DNA of 25,283 nt, taken from contig NW_003135345.1 in NCBI RefSeq assembly GCF_000003605.2, forward strand, positions 119,309 through 144,591, given 5' to 3'. A program made the position numbers and the translations under genes. Under the pieces are notes generated by a model that saw nothing but the letters and a program-made list of their open reading frames with translations, was not told where the DNA came from and ran no database searches. Positions 1 to 11,154 of this stretch are shown piece after piece; the stretch's first letter is position 1; every line of letters begins with the position of its first letter. The DNA comes from Saccoglossus kowalevskii. Its lineage: Eukaryota > Hemichordata > Enteropneusta > Harrimaniidae.

Positions 1-1708
1 AATTGGATCAAGTTTCATACATCACTACTCTGACAAGTGAAAGACATTTTAAGTTTGGATTTCTCAGTTAACAATTTGTTTGCTTCCACTTTTCTGAGCT
101 AGTATATACAAACCACTCCACTATACGTGCGGGTCTGAAAAGTTCAAATGAATGAGTTTTAAGTGTCTATTGGTAGATCTTAAAACCATTACCAGAGACA
201 TTTACGGCCGTTCTTGGGGTTTTTGTGCGTGTCGCCAAAGAAAAGAATTCCGAAAATAATTGGAGAGGAAATGGACAGAAAAGACAGGTTACAAGAATAG
301 GATTTTAACTTTACAGCAATTGTCTGTTTAGTATAAGTACATGTGAAATAGTTTAGGTCTAACTGCAAGCCTTGTTTTTTTAATGACATGTGTTGAACAA
401 AGCAGTAACGAAAGACCAACGGTATTGAAATGATGTTGTACCACACAGTTCAATCTTATTCACTTTTGCAAAGTTCTTTCTCACTCTTAAATTATCAAAT
501 GAGATAAATACACTTTTTTTTTCAGAACAGCAACAGTTGTGGGCATTGTATTTTGTCACTTTTGACTTTTTATGTGTAAAGTGCATGTGCAAGTGCTGAC
601 AAACTTTTTCCACAGAAACCTTATTCCATAAATGTGACAGGGCTGTGTGTCTATCTTATTATCAAGACAATTTAATGTGCTATTCTTGTGCCAACCATGC
701 CTGGTTGAACACAAGAATTGCAGGACTTTATCCAAGGTTCTGGCAAAGTCTATATCTGGTAATGAATGAATCGTGACCAGTAGCTATTGTGTTCGAACTG
801 AGTTCGCGACACACTCACCCAGGTTAGGTTTTTTGTAGGGTTATTCAAACCCAGATAGATTTGAACTTTACTTATAATTAAGAGCTTAACGTGGAAATTC
901 TTCTTGACGCATGTTATATATAACAAAACTGCATGGTTGAAAGTTTATTCAAGTCCAGTAACCTTTTCCTATGTCACGTCTTTGTGTGACAAATTAATGA
1001 ATTGTATTCTGTGTTTGCTACATTACGATGCTAAAAGCTGGAAAGCATCAGCTATGTAATCTCACTGAACCTTTCCACTGAGCTTTCATGCTTCTCGCAT
1101 AAAGTTTACAATTTATAACCAGAGGGCAGAGATGAGTAGGCTGTATAAATACAACACCATGTCAGAGGTTACGACATCCTCCAAAATATAATTGCCAAGG
1201 ATATCAGAAACGTGAAGTGTAACACAAGCCTTGGTCGAGAATTTTGCAAATAAAGTTGATACAAAAAAATAAACGTTTAGATGTTAGTTCCCAAGAAAAG
1301 ATTTTCTCGTTTTGTGTAGGGGCTCTGAAGCAGAACACAGCAAAGTAATAGGCATGAATACATTGTGTTAAGGGTCTTATGGGAAAAATATAGACATTGA
1401 AAGGATGTGACCTGGACACAGCGGGGATATAGACAGGAAACTTGTACACTATTAATACTGTAGGCATGCCTTTATGGAGAACATTTGCCATGGTGTCCAG
1501 TCTTGTCAGATACATGTCATCTTACCAGTACATGACTTCACCAACATAATGTTGGAATAGTAAATTAAGATCACTGGACATTTTTTGTGGATGAAATTTC
1601 ACAAAAATATGTGTTAAAAATATTTTTTCTTTAATTATGAACAAAATATAAATACTTTCCCATCATCTACAGGTTTTAATCAAAAGTTGACTAAAGTGTT
1701 CAATGTGA
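1..1708. other. AT-rich non-coding stretch
   Basis: I see no gene here. The open frames present (for example minus-strand 1204-1515) are low-complexity, have no splice support and resemble no family I know. A GTGAGTG-like minus-strand donor near 815 has no matching upstream acceptor. The stretch reads as intergenic DNA, or as distal intron of the minus-strand gene whose first exons lie at 13139 and 11082. Confidence 0.6.
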
Positions 1709-1710
1709 TA

Positions 1711-1899
1711 CTGTAAAATGACTAATTTTCACAAGGTTTTAATTTCCCTGATTTACCATTTCAGGCATATTCAGTGGGTTTTAAATTCACTGTTTTATCA
1801 TTTAGATAATGTGTTCTATGCTAAGTTTTACATATTCACTGGGTTTTAATTTAGTGCATTTTCCAGTCAGCGAAATAAGCAAAATTAAAACTTTTACAG
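1711..1899. mobile_element. TA-flanked palindromic MITE (TACTGTAAAA termini)
   Basis: The element is 189 bp, starts CTGTAAAATGAC and ends CTTTTACAG. It is flanked by TA on both sides (1709-1710 and 1900-1901), the target duplication typical of Tc1/mariner-type elements. The outer ends are inverted repeats, and the interior carries further copies of a GGTTTTAATTT-type motif in both orientations, so it can fold as a long imperfect hairpin. It has no coding capacity. It is distinct from the 11155/22916 family but has the same design, and it shares internal motifs with the partial element at the right edge of the window. The ends are visible; the superfamily is inferred from TA and the terminal bases. 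Confidence 0.6.
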
Positions 1900-1901
1900 T
1901 A

Positions 1902-2697
1902 ACTTCATATTTCTTTCTGTATTTTTTACATCAAGGCTCATCAACGCAGGAATTGCATAGGTGACTGAAGCAGCAAATATACACAATAAAACTTTACACA
2001 ATACACTTACGTCTGGTTTCCGTTCTCTTAAATATACACTCAAAGATTAATTTCACTAGCAAAGAGGTCAAGGCAAAACATAAATCTCAATAGATTTCAA
2101 CAAATTAGATTTTACCATCCTGCAGTATGTGACATCTAATGACAAGTGTCAGAGCAATAATTTATCAAGAATACTTTTCAAGTCACTTCTATGAGATTAT
2201 AATCAATTTATATTGCATGGACTAGCTAGAAAGTGACTTTGTTGTACTAAGATGTGTGAATAACAGAATGTCCTGAACATTAAATGTGGTTGTTGCGCCT
2301 TGCATACATTGGCAAGATATGGGTCCCATACGCACAAAGATGGCGACTTAGTGTTGCGTAGATCAACAAGTACGAAAAAAAAGAGGTATATACCAAGATT
2401 TAACTAGGTAATTCCGCTGATGGTTTGCATGCATCAATGAATACTCCAATTCAAAGTCGGTATTTAGTGCACCTCGCCTTTTTACTTGCCACTGGGAGAG
2501 TGCATTGAATTGTGGGAAATTCATGAACACAAATTTTGTATATGTGTGATGCAGTAACCATCACCCTTTGAACCTGTTCAAAAGCTGTAAATTTCTATTC
2601 CCTGGGAAAGTTTGTAACTGCGATAACATAACTGTGATTTTTTTAAACATTTTTTATTTTAAAAGTCATGTTTCATGTAACAATATACCAAAAAGTG
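1902..2697. other. non-coding stretch, nothing recognised
   Basis: AT-rich sequence with no recognised gene. A minus-strand open stretch covers about 2215-2405 (over 60 codons, including Cys-containing segments), but it has no start, splice sites or family resemblance. A good minus-strand donor pattern (GTAAGTG) at about 2010-2004 follows an open stretch that fits no convincing exon. Confidence 0.5.
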
Positions 2698-2860
2698 GCA
2701 TAATCTTCAAACTATTTCTTTTTTTATATTCTTTTCTATTTTAGCACTTTCATTTTGCTACTTCCTCAGTTTTTCGACTTTATTGTAATTTTCTTTTTCT
2801 GAGTCAATATCCAAATAAGGATATGATTATGCAATAAAGATTATTATTATTATTATTAAA
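2698..2860 (+). mobile_element. LINE 3' tail fragment with terminal hairpin and ATT repeat
   Basis: A T-rich segment leads into a perfect 6-bp stem (ATATCC/GGATAT, loop AAATAA, 2807-2824), then TATGCAATAAAG and a run of ATT repeats (2841-2858). The same order (T-rich stretch, small hairpin built on ATCC/GGAT, ATGCA, short spacer, ATT repeats) ends the LINE relic at 22811-22860. Hairpins followed by short tandem repeats are known at the 3' ends of CR1/L2-like LINEs, where the reverse transcriptase recognises its RNA. The left boundary is uncertain and no coding part is visible, so this would be a severely 5'-truncated copy. Confidence 0.45.
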
Positions 2861-3551
2861 GTAGCATAATCGTGTTGCGCATTCAAATTAAAGTAAATTA
2901 TATTTTCCGCATGTTGCATACCATCCACGCAACCCATACCAAAGAAAACGCTGTGCGGCACAGGTGCTTCAAAATCATAAGAAAGTCATTTTACCATCAG
3001 CTGAATGAGAATCAAAAACAGAAATCACAGCAATAAAATCTGCTCCCATTGCACGTACATATTTAATAGCTGACACATGTTGACCTCCTTTTCAAAGTAT
3101 TCACCACATACTTCACCTATAATAGTTTACTAACATATGATGAAGGGTTATTTAACATTATGAACTGATGAAGACCATGCTGCTTTTACATACTACTCAC
3201 AATTTCATGACTAGACTACAATCAAAATAATTAAAGAGGCGACTCTAAAACTGCATTAACATTTTAGACATATCTGTACTTTGTTAAAGATGCAGTAATA
3301 ATTGTTTATTGCATCTTTAGAAATATACATTTCTTTCAGTATATAGCAATAGAAATATTAATCAATACAGAAAAAAAAATACAACAAATAAAATAAAATA
3401 AAATATAACATATATGTTCATTATAATTTACAATAACTATATAAATAGTTCCTGGTCATTGCTCCTGATAGGTATACCTAGATATTTAAAGGGAGGAGGT
3501 CATTGTGGACCATGTATTCACAACAAACAGCTGATAGATCTATACTCAGAA
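2861..3551. other. AT-rich non-coding with (AAATA)4
   Basis: No gene is visible. It holds a perfect four-unit AAATA microsatellite at 3386-3405. A strong minus-strand acceptor-like polypyrimidine tract sits just right of 3000, but the frame behind it closes within a few codons. Confidence 0.5.
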
Positions 3552-3977
3552 ACAGATTGAAGATATTGTCACAAAATGAACACATCAGATGTAGGTCAAC
3601 CAAACAATGTATGTAACTCGTATGTATTGAAAAAAATTAGTCACAAACAGTTTTTGAGAAATTTATAATTTTTTACAAAAATGGACAAAAATGTTCACTA
3701 AAATCAGAGAATTAATGATTGCATCATGAAATAAATAAATCTGACAGAGGTTCACTCATGGTACATACATATAGAATAGCTAACTAATCGGGTTAGATGT
3801 ATAAAAGGAGAAGTGAGAAATATCATTTTTTCCCAAAAATATTCCTAAAAATTAGAGAATTGAAGATGACTTGTGAAATGAACAAATCTGACAGAGATCC
3901 ACCCAAGGTGGAAAACATGATGTACTACTATAAGATATAAAAGTAATAGGGCTAGCAGTTTTTAAGAAGAAGTTACC
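3552..3977. repeat. three diverged tandem units of about 150 bp
   Basis: Three successive units can be aligned by eye, starting near 3552, 3704 and 3852. Shared blocks are an AGAGAATT/AGATTGAAG start, a (T)GAAATGAACA-like block, CTGACAGAGGTTCAC or CTGACAGAGATCCAC, and an A-rich tail with TTAGTCAC or GGGCTAG near the end. Spacing between units is about 155 and 148 bp. Units 2 and 3 match each other best. None encodes a recognisable protein. A short piece with the same ATCTGACAGAGGTT core lies in inverted orientation near 23450, so the unit is probably part of a dispersed repeat family rather than a local satellite only. Confidence 0.6.
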
Positions 3978-4167
3978 AGGCCCAGCACATATGGTGCTTT
4001 AAAGCAGGGGTGTCATAACCTGCGCATGCGTCAGATGGCCATACCGTGTCATTGTTTACAAAGAGTCTACCCATGAGCCTTTTAGCGCGTGTTGTTATCG
4101 TCGGTTGGGACTCAATTCCCGCGCATGCACAGGTGATGACCCTCAAAGTTGGAGTGTATGAGTCCTT

Positions 4168-4250
4168 CAGTGGACAATACTGAGTCTCTATGCTTGTTGA
4201 TTGTTTCCTCCAGTGGACAATAGCATCTCTAAGCATGTTGATTGTTTCTG
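4168..4250. repeat. 43-bp tandem duplication
   Basis: Two adjacent copies start CAGTGGACAATA at 4168 and 4211 and share ATCTCTA/GTCTCTA followed by TGTTGATTGTTTC. The second copy is about 3 bp shorter. They lie at the edge of a GC- and CpG-richer patch (about 3980-4260) that also contains GCATGCG-type alternating purine-pyrimidine tracts. The patch is open in one minus-strand frame (3973-4263), but that frame merely translates the duplication twice and resembles nothing known. Confidence 0.7.
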
Positions 4251-4262
4251 AATGAGCAAACA

Positions 4263-5455
4263 CAAGGACAAATCACTTAGAAGGAAAAACCAATATCACA
4301 ACAGTCTCGCTTACACCTTTGATGAAATCTTTTAAACTCTTAATTGCATCTGGTCAATCTGTATACGTAAAGGTAGATGGTGACAATTGGTTACTGATTG
4401 CTGGATAGGGACGTACCAATTAGTGACCCCATACCCACTGGCACCACTAGTATTCATGAGGCAAGGCCAGATCTTTGTCATCACAAAACAGTAAGTAAAC
4501 AGAGCTTTTTTTGTTATACTTCTAACATTTCCATCAATAACAAATCACAATCAATAATTATTCTGATTTTATTTAAATTTAATTGTTTAGTTATTTAAGT
4601 TATTTACAAAAGGCAATTTGAGTCCAAATTTTTATATTGAGATATTTAACAAATGCATTGTGGAGAGGGAGAAAAAACCATGAATAAAATAAACCTAATC
4701 AGTCCGAGGGCCAAGACATATTCAGATAAACTAAACAAATAAAATAAATGTGGCTACCAGTCGGCCATATTAAAATAAACATATGGACAAAATTAGCCAA
4801 ATACATACTACCAAGAAATATCAAACTGATATTTAAACAATATTAAATTACCCAGAATAATAATAAAAAGAAAACATAGACATGTTTATATTTTATATGA
4901 AATTGAACATTTAAACAGGGTTTACATGTACGTCTCAAAAAAAATGGCAGAGAAATTGATAATGTTTTTCTTCTACGTATTAGCTCAACTTAGACTACGG
5001 TAAATCCTACAATTGAAGGTCCTTCACTAACAATGGCACTGCCCAGGAAGAGGATTTACAGATATAACACAATCCTGGCTCATGAAATTACTGACCTATA
5101 ACATCTTTTTAAATGGAATGTTGATTGCATGTTGCCATAAATGTTTATAGAACTCACTTTATTCATACATATTTAGTTGACTATTCATAAAAAATAATAG
5201 CAGTATCCCCAAGAATTGAACAACTTATCCAAATGACTGTAATCACCAGAGTTCTACAAATCTGTCATCAGGGTACTCAGAGGTTATTAGATGTTCCATA
5301 GGGCACCAGCATAGAAACAGTATAAATCAACTCCATCTAAAGGAACCTCCCAAGGGACTACAATATGCCACACTGTCAAGAAAGTTATACCAACCGAACA
5401 TGAATTGAAAACTGCTGAGCAGGAGGGACAGGAACAGTAAAAGAGAATAAAATAC
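4263..5455. other. AT-rich non-coding stretch
   Basis: No gene is recognised. A very strong minus-strand acceptor-like tract (pyrimidine-rich, ending CTGCTCAG) lies at about 5415-5440. The frame behind it is open for about 45 codons with scattered cysteines, but it has no donor and no family resemblance, so I do not call an exon. Confidence 0.5.
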
Positions 5456-5458
5456 TCA

Positions 5459-5677
5459 AGCCATTAAGTCAGACAAACAAGAGTTGATCAATATGGTCGC
5501 ATTCACGGCTCTAACGCCCATTGCAACTGCACTGACTTGCAGGTCATGGATGTATTGTCTACCTCCACCGTAGGACTGCCAGTGTTGAAAGGTGCCCGCA
5601 AATGACCAGGGTAGAATCATTGTTTTGCCGTTAAAGAGCGCATAATACGCAGGTATTAAAGGGTGTCTGCATGCCTT
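5459..5677 (-). other. unrecognised 73-codon open frame in a GC-richer patch
   Basis: This minus-strand frame is open between two in-frame stops. Unlike the surrounding T-rich junk frames, its translation has a balanced, protein-like composition, including SYGGGRQYIHDLQVSAVAMG and a terminal INSCLSDLMA before the stop. There is an internal ATG about 20 codons in. No convincing acceptor precedes it: the nearest AG dinucleotides lack a pyrimidine tract. I recognise no family. It could be a terminal exon of the leftward-running gene, a decayed gene or transposon fragment, or a chance frame in a locally GC-rich patch. Frames of this length do occur by chance in a window this size. Confidence 0.2.
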
Positions 5678-5699
5678 TCACCGAGTCACGGCTTTAGAA

Positions 5700-8600
5700 G
5701 TATAAGTCACATGCATCTTCCACTATGGATAAATATCACAGGATTAATTACGTAAAGTTGTAGGTCCACATTTCTGTCTGTTGACCTGTTACGATCACAT
5801 TTTACTGACTGATTTCTTTCACCTGGAATTCCTAACATAAATCAACATCTTTCATCTTGTAAGTCGATTATCTGGGAAAAGTATGATAAGAAAAGAAAGA
5901 TTGAGAAGAGACTGGGGGCGTGTCGGGGTTGACACATTTAATTAAATTTTACTGATTTGTCGTAATAAAATCACAAGAGGAAAAACCATTTTCACCGAGC
6001 TTTGTTTTCTCTGATTTAACCCTTCATTGAAATCAAATTCCAAGAGAAAAAAAAGTATTCTACAGAACAAGAAAAAAAAAAGAGCGAGAAGTCGTTGAGC
6101 AAACACCATACACCCCGTTTAAAAGTAAACAGTATGCTAAATTACTCCTGGCGAACCACGGAAGACTGGTCAGATTTTTTGTCAAGTTCTATTATTTTAT
6201 TGAAACAACTATGCATAGTCGCATTTGTGCAGAAAACACAATCACATTCATGGCAGAGTCAACCAACCAATTTGCCGTGTCGGAATTTGCAGATAATAAC
6301 AAGAAAGCACTAGGGCAAAAAAGCACTGTTTGTTCAGTTCCAATTCAACAAATTATCAACTTTAAATGAGTCCTTCTTTTAAGGAATGATTTGATCTAGA
6401 TTTGAAATATTGTTACTTATCTGGGATAAAGTATTCCAAAAAAACTCATGAAGTAATATGGGTCATATGACTAATCAGTTCTGACTGCCCAGCTGAAAGG
6501 CTGTGTTCTATTAAAGAGGTGTTCTACTATGCATGTAAGTTTCAAGGTGATATAATGCAGTAGCTCTTTAAACAACAAATACAATTCATGAGCTGCTGAG
6601 CCAGTCCAATTATCAAATGCTAATTAACTGAAGTTTGGTAGGGGAAAATAATGAAAAGCTTCCAAGTTGTCACATTATTCACAAATACACAATTCTTCCA
6701 AGTAATTAAACCTGAATTACCACAACTTATATCTGCTTGATTTCCCAACATACTACAACAAGCTGTGTTTTTTTCTACTTGACCTTCGAAGATTCCACTT
6801 TTTTTAAAGACCCAATTCAGCTATGTACTAGCACAGCTTAAGTATCATGTGACCTTGCAACACCAGCAACCCATCTTCTTAAGTATAAAAGGATCATAAG
6901 AATTTGGTGGAATTTATTTGTTATCTGGATGTAAGTTCTCGGTCAAAAGCATTTTGAAGTGGCTCAACTTGACAACTTTCAGAAGATTTGGAGTCAGTAT
7001 AGCGAACCTGATTACTGAGTTCACTGAACAGTTCAGGGCACAATTGTAACCACATCAAGCTTAAACACTTTTAATGTTAAAGTTGAACAAACTTGTTCAT
7101 CATCTATCATAAAAAAGCCACACAAATTTCTACATATTTTTTTTTCTCGATAATTTGGTTTAAGATGTATAATTTCTGTAATTTTTTCAAATTTCATTCA
7201 GAATTTTGAACCAAAAATACATAATTAATATTATTTGGAAATATTTTTCAAAATGTGTTCAGTATACTTCATGGAAATTTGAACCAAACAATATTGGGCA
7301 ACAGTTGAAAGTTTATTGTGAATAGGGGTATATGATACTATTATAATTTTCAATTAAGACAGTCTCTATATCTTATGAAACATATAAGTTTAACAATGTA
7401 ACTATTAGAAAGCTGTGATACATAACAGAAATGTGTGCATTTCCAGGTATTGTTTGTTCAAGAGATTTAGTTACTGAAAATGTTACAGAAATCTACAAAG
7501 TTCTTTCATGATATTGGAGCTGTTGCCGGGTAAACGAATAAAGAAATTAAACATGTGTACTCATAATCTCCTTCAAACCCACTACATGTGCATCTACTGT
7601 AAACCGCTTTAATTTGGCAAGACAAATTTTCAAAAGTCAGTAAATAGCATTTTGTAACAGTAAAAATTTGTCTGAGGTTCTGCATGTTCGCGACTTTCAC
7701 CAAATTTGGTTTTTACAAAATATGTTATAAAATCATTTAAATCCGGATAATCCCTATCAGTAAAAAATAAGCAATTTACAGCACACAATTATTTCTTTGA
7801 CAACCCAATTATCAACATATTTTTCCTCTGTTGCTATCGTAATATTTTGAATGCAAATGTCAACTTTTGTACCTTTCACAAAATAATGCCACATACTTTA
7901 TTTATATTTTCAAAAAAGTTTGATCAATGTACAATTATGCCAATTAATTTGTATACAAAAAAAAACGATGCAAAAAGTGGCAACAAAATTATGGCGAGAA
8001 AATTAGAGAGTAAAAGTGAAAAGAAGTTAAGTTCAAGTGTAAAGTAAACAAGTGTTGAATGTCGTTTATATATATTTACAAAAATTACACATTTTTATCT
8101 ATTGTACCATTTATATTTAGACGATATTTTAAATATGAGCCCCACATCTCAATTCAGATAAGTCAGACATACCAGCAAAGCCTGTTTTGTTTTCTCAAAA
8201 CTTTTGTTTGCAATATCGACTACTATATCCTTTCGGCAGGTGAAACATAACAAACCTTTTCACACCGGCCGCTTTGTTTTCTGTGGAGGGTCGGCATTGA
8301 GGTGTAAAAAGTATAGTTGAGTTGTACCGGTACCAACAAACACTCTTAATAGCGCTTATTTTGTTGCACAAGTTTTGTTTATACTGCCCCAGTCAAAACC
8401 AAAGGTTTAGTAAGAATAACAGCTAGCCAATGTACACAGCAGCAAGTATAAACAGAGAATGAAACAGAGCAATCTTTTACAATTATAGCCAGCCCAAAAA
8501 ACAATACATTCCAGAACCAAAATGTTACGGAAAAATGAACATGCATGTGTCAATAAGTGCATCTAAAAGTGACTGTTTCTACAAAACATTATTGTCGAGT

Positions 8601-10895
8601 GAACATTTCATTGGGATTGTTAATCTTTTGTATGTATTTTTTTTTTTGCCACTACAATTTGATACAGTTCACATTTTGTGTATTTCTCGATACTTCCGTT
8701 GTTGTTGTTGTTTCCGTTCGTTTACATTTCAGATCAGTTATAGGTCTTGATAACAATTTTTAAAAAACATGGAATTTATTTTGTGAAATTTGATGAAAGT
8801 CGACTTTAACATTCAAAGTGTTCATTCTGACAGAGAGTAACAGAGACTCTATTTTTGATATTTCGTCCTTATGGAAACATAAAACTGAAAAAATTAAACT
8901 AAAACAGTTTTCAGAATTTTTGAGCTTAGAGTATTGATTTTACAAATGTGAATACGAGAATAACTAACTATCCAAGAAATGACAACAATACGAACTGACT
9001 ATTGTTAACATAATGTTGAAGAACAACTCGCCTCTAATATGTGTATATTTTAATTATTAACAAATCACATAAAATCAGTTCAGGTAGCCTAGTGTTTTAA
9101 AACTCAACATAGAAAACCCACTGCGGAATTTATACAATAGAGAAGAAGAGAAAAGGTTGAATACTTTCTTCAAGTAGAGAATATGATACGTCTCAGCGTG
9201 TGTGGCCTCCATATTGGGTGAAAATACAAGTTATAACACAGGTGTGTGAACACATATTTTCCACTGCTTGTTTATTGCATTACAAGTAATGTTACACAGT
9301 AGGAAACCAGCAGTCTGTCAAACTCAGATTTTTAGCCCGTTATTATCGTAATTAACATTTCATTTATAAGAATGTGATAGTTGGGTTATCCAACATTTAT
9401 TTTGAGTAATTCACACCTACAACAATTGTTCTGAAAGAGACAAAATCATCATACCATATGTATTTGATATGCATCCTAAGTAAACGTACTGGGCACATGT
9501 ACATGTATTGGCAAATATCTTTGTTTGTTTATATACAAACTAGCATTAGACTCAGTAATCGGTTCCTTTCAATAATTAATATCAATAAAACATATGAAAA
9601 CAAATTAAAACATCTAAGATAGTTATCAAATGCTAAAGTCAACAACTATATTTTGTTTGATTGATTGATTGGTGTGAAATGGAAATTAACAAATTTTTAC
9701 AAATTGAAAACCAAACACTTTTTAGTGTGATGAGTTAAAATAAATAAAACTTTTACTCATATTAGTGCATGTATTTAACGACAACACCGACAAAAACGTG
9801 GACAGTTGGCCCTCATATGCCTCACATACACATATGTTGAAAAAAACACAAATTTAAGCTAAGAATGGGCAATCAATTGATAAATAGCTATTCATTGGTT
9901 TGAACTGGAACACATAATAAACGCAATTTCAGTCAATTCATATATTATGTACGTAACATGGATAAATAAACCAATGGATAAATAAGAATGAATAGTGTAC
10001 AATATAATGATGAATGGCAATAAAAAAAATCGATGCATTGTTCAGGATTGCTCAGCCTTAATTTATCATGCACGTTTCCTTTGCCCTCAGGCTACCATAC
10101 ACAACTTCGCTCGCATTAATTACAATAGTCTTGTCTATTTTAATTATTGTATACATCAGTGAAGAAAACAATGTTGTTTCTTTAAAGTTTCTAAACATGA
10201 ATACTTTAACAAGAACTTATTTATATTTAGTTGTTTGCAGACCGGTTGTATAACAATGGCTCACTAATGGTATTATCTTACTTGACTCTGATGCAAATAG
10301 TCAGCTCAGAGTTTTGCCCTAAATTAAACACACAAAAACATTGTAATCAGAGTTTTACTGCCAGAGGTGTACTATATTTGGAACAAAGTAGCCGATAACC
10401 ATCTGAGGACATGGGTCAGTGTGTTTCAAAAACTTATTTTATCAACTTGAAGTTGCATCTGAAGTAGCCGCAACACGGCTACCTGTCCTGTCCAACCTGC
10501 TGTTGACATTAAAATCTTTGCATACATACAGGAAATGTTGAGATTAAGAAATTAATTGATCACGTTTAAGAATTTTTGTAACTTGTAAGATCAATGTAAA
10601 GTGCAATTTGATTTGATATATTTGCATACATCGCACGTCACTTGTATACGCATGTCATATGAGTTCAAAGGTCAAGTTTTTTCCATCAGTTACTGCAACA
10701 TTTTTAATACCTTCAAGTAGACATTACAATTATTTAACTTATTCAAAGTCTATCAAGTGAAGATAGATTATGTTATCCACTGATACCACTTGAACTATCC
10801 CACAATAGTAGGAGTTTTTTACAACCGAGAATACTTTGGTGGCTTTTAGCAGCTTTACGTACACACCTGGTATAAACGCTCCTAGCATCCACAAG
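5700..10895. other. long AT-rich non-coding region
   Basis: About 5 kb without a supported gene. It would be downstream intron or flank of the minus-strand gene, depending on where that gene ends. Visible details are an 11-bp perfect inverted repeat at 7620-7630/7663-7673; a 55-bp GC-rich imperfect hairpin at about 8257-8312; (GTT)4 near 8698; a strong minus-strand splice acceptor at about 9431 (pyrimidine tract plus CAG); and a DR1-type nuclear-receptor half-site pair at 10662-10674 (AGTTCA, one base, AGGTCA). The open frames here, such as 8535-8763 plus and 7506-7703 minus, are T-rich or lack splice sites. Confidence 0.5.
7620..7673. repeat. 11-bp perfect inverted repeat, 32-bp loop
   Basis: AGACAAATTTT at 7620-7630 is the exact reverse complement of AAAATTTGTCT at 7663-7673. 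The sequence just left contains TACTGTAAA, the terminal motif of the TA-flanked MITEs in this window, so this may be the remnant of another such element. No matching right end was found. Confidence 0.4.
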
Positions 10896-10975
10896 TTAGC
10901 ATTGCAATACGCAAATTAGCATCATAATATGCAAATTAGTCACATGATATGTAAATTAGTATCACAATATGCAAA
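10896..10975. repeat. four tandem copies of a 20-bp unit with octamer motifs
   Basis: Four head-to-tail 20-bp units run from 10896, 10916, 10936 and 10956, each beginning TTAG and ending in a (G/T)CAAA- or GTAAA-type block. The second and fourth each create a perfect ATGCAAAT octamer at the unit junction (10929-10936 and 10969-10976), the binding site of POU-domain (Oct) factors. The first and third differ by one or two bases. The array lies 76 bp beyond the donor of exon 2 of the minus-strand gene, inside its next intron. It is either a simple minisatellite or a homotypic factor-binding cluster; sequence alone does not decide. Confidence 0.8.
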
Positions 10976-11050
10976 TGTACAATTATTATGCAGAACTATG
11001 GCAATAAATACATATTTAATCTAAAATTTGTTTGAAATTATAACACTTAC

Positions 11051-11082
11051 CAGGTAGGAAAGTCCTTCATGAACACATACAC
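11051..11082 (-). CDS. microexon 2 of a putative secreted-protein gene
   Basis: On the minus strand a strong acceptor (TTTTCTCTTTTCAG) precedes 32 nt, which are followed by a near-consensus donor, CTG|GTAAGTG. Exon 1 (13139-13073) ends one base into a codon. This exon supplies the other two bases (GGT, Gly), then ten full codons reading VCVHEGLSYL, and ends in phase 0. All three frames were possible, so the fit of phase and openness is real support. C-x3-G-x2-Y resembles the start of von Willebrand factor C-type modules (Cys, then Gly and Tyr before a Gly-Glu-x-Trp segment), but the rest of such a module is not seen and the resemblance is weak. I found no certain next exon. The best minus-strand acceptor in phase is at 9431 and would add a short Cys-rich tail and a stop. 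Confidence 0.55.
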
Positions 11083-11154
11083 CTGAAAAGAGAAAATTTT
11101 ATTTTTTATTTATTTATTTTTTCTTGCAAGCAGATATGGATTTTCACTCAGATA

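Noticed and set aside
780-815. tRNA gene suggested by GTTCGAACTGAGTTC
   Set aside because: No cloverleaf or A box could be formed around it.
1204-1515. 103-codon minus-strand frame
   Set aside because: No splice sites, domain or signal; ordinary chance frame.
1920-1970. Minus-strand terminal exon candidate reading LCNSCVDEP then stop
   Set aside because: Its phase does not follow exon 2, it is very short, and no poly(A) signal is near.
2005-2060. Minus-strand exon ending at a GTAAGTG donor
   Set aside because: The only open phase is incompatible with exon 2 and the peptide has no resemblance to a module.
3973-4263. 96-codon minus-strand frame with several Cys
   Set aside because: It translates the 43-bp duplication twice and a CpG-rich patch; no recognised fold and no exon signals.
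5280-5467. Minus-strand frame with CSCPSCS-like cysteines behind a strong acceptor
   Set aside because: The cysteines come from the pyrimidine-rich acceptor tract itself; the rest is T-rich with no donor.
7506-7703. EGF-like string (RCTCSGFEGDYEYTC) on the minus strand
   Set aside because: Cys spacing does not fit an EGF module, the only acceptor lies in a MITE-like TACTGTAAA motif, and no good donor follows.
8535-8763. Overlapping plus-strand frames of about 70 codons
   Set aside because: T-run and GTT-repeat translation; two frames are open at once, typical of low complexity.
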